DNA of 64,000 nucleotides from contig JALFCF010000006.1 in the NCBI GenBank assembly GCA_022771205.1, positions 1 through 64,000 on the forward strand. The letters are read 5' to 3'. Positions 62,923 to 64,000 of the stretch are shown piece after piece (positions within the stretch are counted from its first letter, which is position 1; the number at the start of each line of letters is the position of its first letter). A program made the translations under genes and the position numbers. The notes below the pieces were generated by a model. It did no database searches, had not been told where the DNA came from, and worked only from the letters and a program-made list of their open reading frames with translations. Origin of the DNA: Mycoplasmatota bacterium. Its GTDB lineage: Bacteria > Bacillota_I > Bacilli_A > RF39 > UBA660.

Positions 62923-64000
62923 TCTCTAATCTTTCTATTAGCAACGGCTTGATAGGCTTCTTCTTCATCATTAAAATAAATAGTTTCATCCTTTAACTTT
63001 TGATAAGTCTCATTCCCTTTTCCAAGAATCAATACCATATCCTTTTCATCAGCCATATCGATTGCTTTTTGAATAGCTTCCCGCCTATCAATTACAATTT
63101 CATAATTATGATATGTGGCCTTTACTGTTTTAACAATATCATTACAAATATCTTTAGGATCTTCACTTCTAGGATCTTCATAAGTAAATATAGCGTGTGT
63201 AGCATTTTTTACTACCACTTCACCCACTTGAGGCCTCTTGAGATAATCTCTCTCTCCTGCTTGACCAATCACAACAATACTACGGTTAATATCTAAGGTA
63301 TGTACAAAATTTAAAAGCTTAGTAATACCATTAGGTGTATGAGCATAATCAACCATAACATAATATGGAGTATCTGTATTTAATAAATCAAGTCTACCAC
63401 TAATTTTAATATTTTTAATACGCTCTATTGCTTTATGCATTGGAACCCCAACACAAAGTGCTGCTAAAAATCCAGCTGCTAAATTATAAACATTAAAATC
63501 GCCTAATAAAGGACTATCAATTTCAATAACTTCATCCCTATATTTGAAATGAATTAAAGTATGAGTTGGATAAACATGAAAATCCACAATTTGTAAATCA
63601 GCCTCACTATTAACTCCATAAGTAACAACTTTACCATTAGAAGCTTCTTTAACACGTTCATAATATGGATCATCCATATTTAAAATACAATATCCATCCT
63701 TTTTAGTTTGTTTAAATAATTGTAATTTACATTCTACATAATTCTCAAAAGTTCCATGAATATTCAAATGTTCCGAAGTAATATTAGTATAAACACTTAA
63801 ATCAAATGAAATAGTTTGAAGTCTATTTCTGAAAAAAGCTTCACTGCTAGCCTCCATAGCAACATACTTACAACCACAATCTAAAAACTCTTTAAAATAA
63901 GAATAAAGCAAATGAACATCCGGAGTTGTATTTGGATTATCACCAGTAAATTTAGCACAGCTTCTACCATTAGTACCAATATAACCACATAAATCGTTAC
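62907..64000 (-). CDS. murE: MurE-type UDP-MurNAc-tripeptide synthetase (partial, N-terminus outside window)
   Basis: The last about 363 residues of a Mur ligase that adds the third amino acid to the peptidoglycan stem peptide. The frame stays open to the window edge. NPNTTPD, TNITSEHLNIHGT, VDYAHTPNGI and GKGNE mark the conserved core. The specificity loop reads EDPRSEDP, close to the DNPR form of meso-diaminopimelate ligases and unlike the DNPA form of lysine ligases. The P-loop is outside the window. Confidence 0.92.
   Translation of the reverse strand, partial: NDLCGYIGTNGRSCAKFTGDNPNTTPDVHLLYSYFKEFLDCGCKYVAMEASSEAFFRNRLQTISFDLSVYTNITSEHLNIHGTFENYVECKLQLFKQTKKDGYCILNMDDPYYERVKEASNGKVVTYGVNSEADLQIVDFHVYPTHTLIHFKYRDEVIEIDSPLLGDFNVYNLAAGFLAALCVGVPMHKAIERIKNIKISGRLDLLNTDTPYYVMVDYAHTPNGITKLLNFVHTLDINRSIVVIGQAGERDYLKRPQVGEVVVKNATHAIFTYEDPRSEDPKDICNDIVKTVKATYHNYEIVIDRREAIQKAIDMADEKDMVLILGKGNETYQKLKDETIYFNDEEEAYQAVANRKIREGVTN

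Overview
The window is AT-rich, densely packed chromosomal DNA from a low-GC Gram-positive bacterium. It is most likely a Bacilli- or Erysipelotrichia-like member of the Bacillota, possibly a gut lineage. The case rests on gene families and gene order known from Bacillus: dnaG-rpoD-trmK, yqeG-yqeH, lepA-hemW, ymfF-ymfH, ylbJ next to ylbL, nfo next to yqfT, a T-box in front of argS, a DnaB-type helicase loader, and a SigK-like sigma factor. UGA is a normal stop here: several genes end in TGA, often in ATGA overlaps with the next gene. Most genes lie on the minus strand. No rRNA, CRISPR array or prophage was seen.

Layout. 1-140: end of an ISL3-type insertion sequence. 245-5.7 kb: membrane and phosphate genes (CmpB-like protein, ZIP metal transporter, UppP, DUF368/PopT, CBS-type pyrophosphatase, HD protein). 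5.9-10.4 kb: a broken small membrane protein, helicase loader DnaB, prepilin peptidase, PilC/ComGB and a YqfQ-like protein. 10.4-14.5 kb: tRNA-Met, a second CmpB protein, a frameshifted gene, an SDR enzyme and a two-component system. 14.45-14.98 kb: the only long gene-free stretch. 15-20.5 kb: thioesterase, YlbL-like Lon/PDZ protease, YlbJ, two prepilin-like proteins and a PilB/ComGA ATPase with an unusual tail. 20.5-31.4 kb: thymidylate kinase, HD protein, HemW, a multi-HTH protein, LepA, two flavoproteins, and ArgS with its T-box. 31.4-44.3 kb: GH25 protein, M16 pair, DeoD, lipoprotein, FtsK, EF-P, L33, class B PBP, YqfT, Nfo. 44.3-51.1 kb: two pilins, GHL10 lipoprotein, DUF421, TIGR04086, PepSY, two CDF transporters, HD protein. 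51.1-56.8 kb: TrmK, RpoD, DnaG, unknown, YqeH, YqeG. 56.8-64 kb: polysaccharide deacetylase, SigK, a second broken copy of the small membrane protein, flippase, VanZ, VanW and a partial MurE.

Three threads run through the window. First, envelope building: undecaprenyl-phosphate recycling (UppP, PopT), MurE, a PBP, flippase, GH25, NodB and VanW/VanZ proteins. Second, a complete core of a type IV pilus or competence pseudopilus, split over three loci (7.7-10 kb, 17.3-20.5 kb, 44.3-45.5 kb). Third, traces of a sporulation programme: SigK, a protein with SpoIIID-like modules, YlbJ.

The less explained items are: a two-copy family of small membrane proteins with an LGDLS motif, both copies damaged; the long T/P/Q-rich tail on the pilus ATPase; the gene-free region before the two-component system; and the repeated placement of stop codons inside terminator hairpins.
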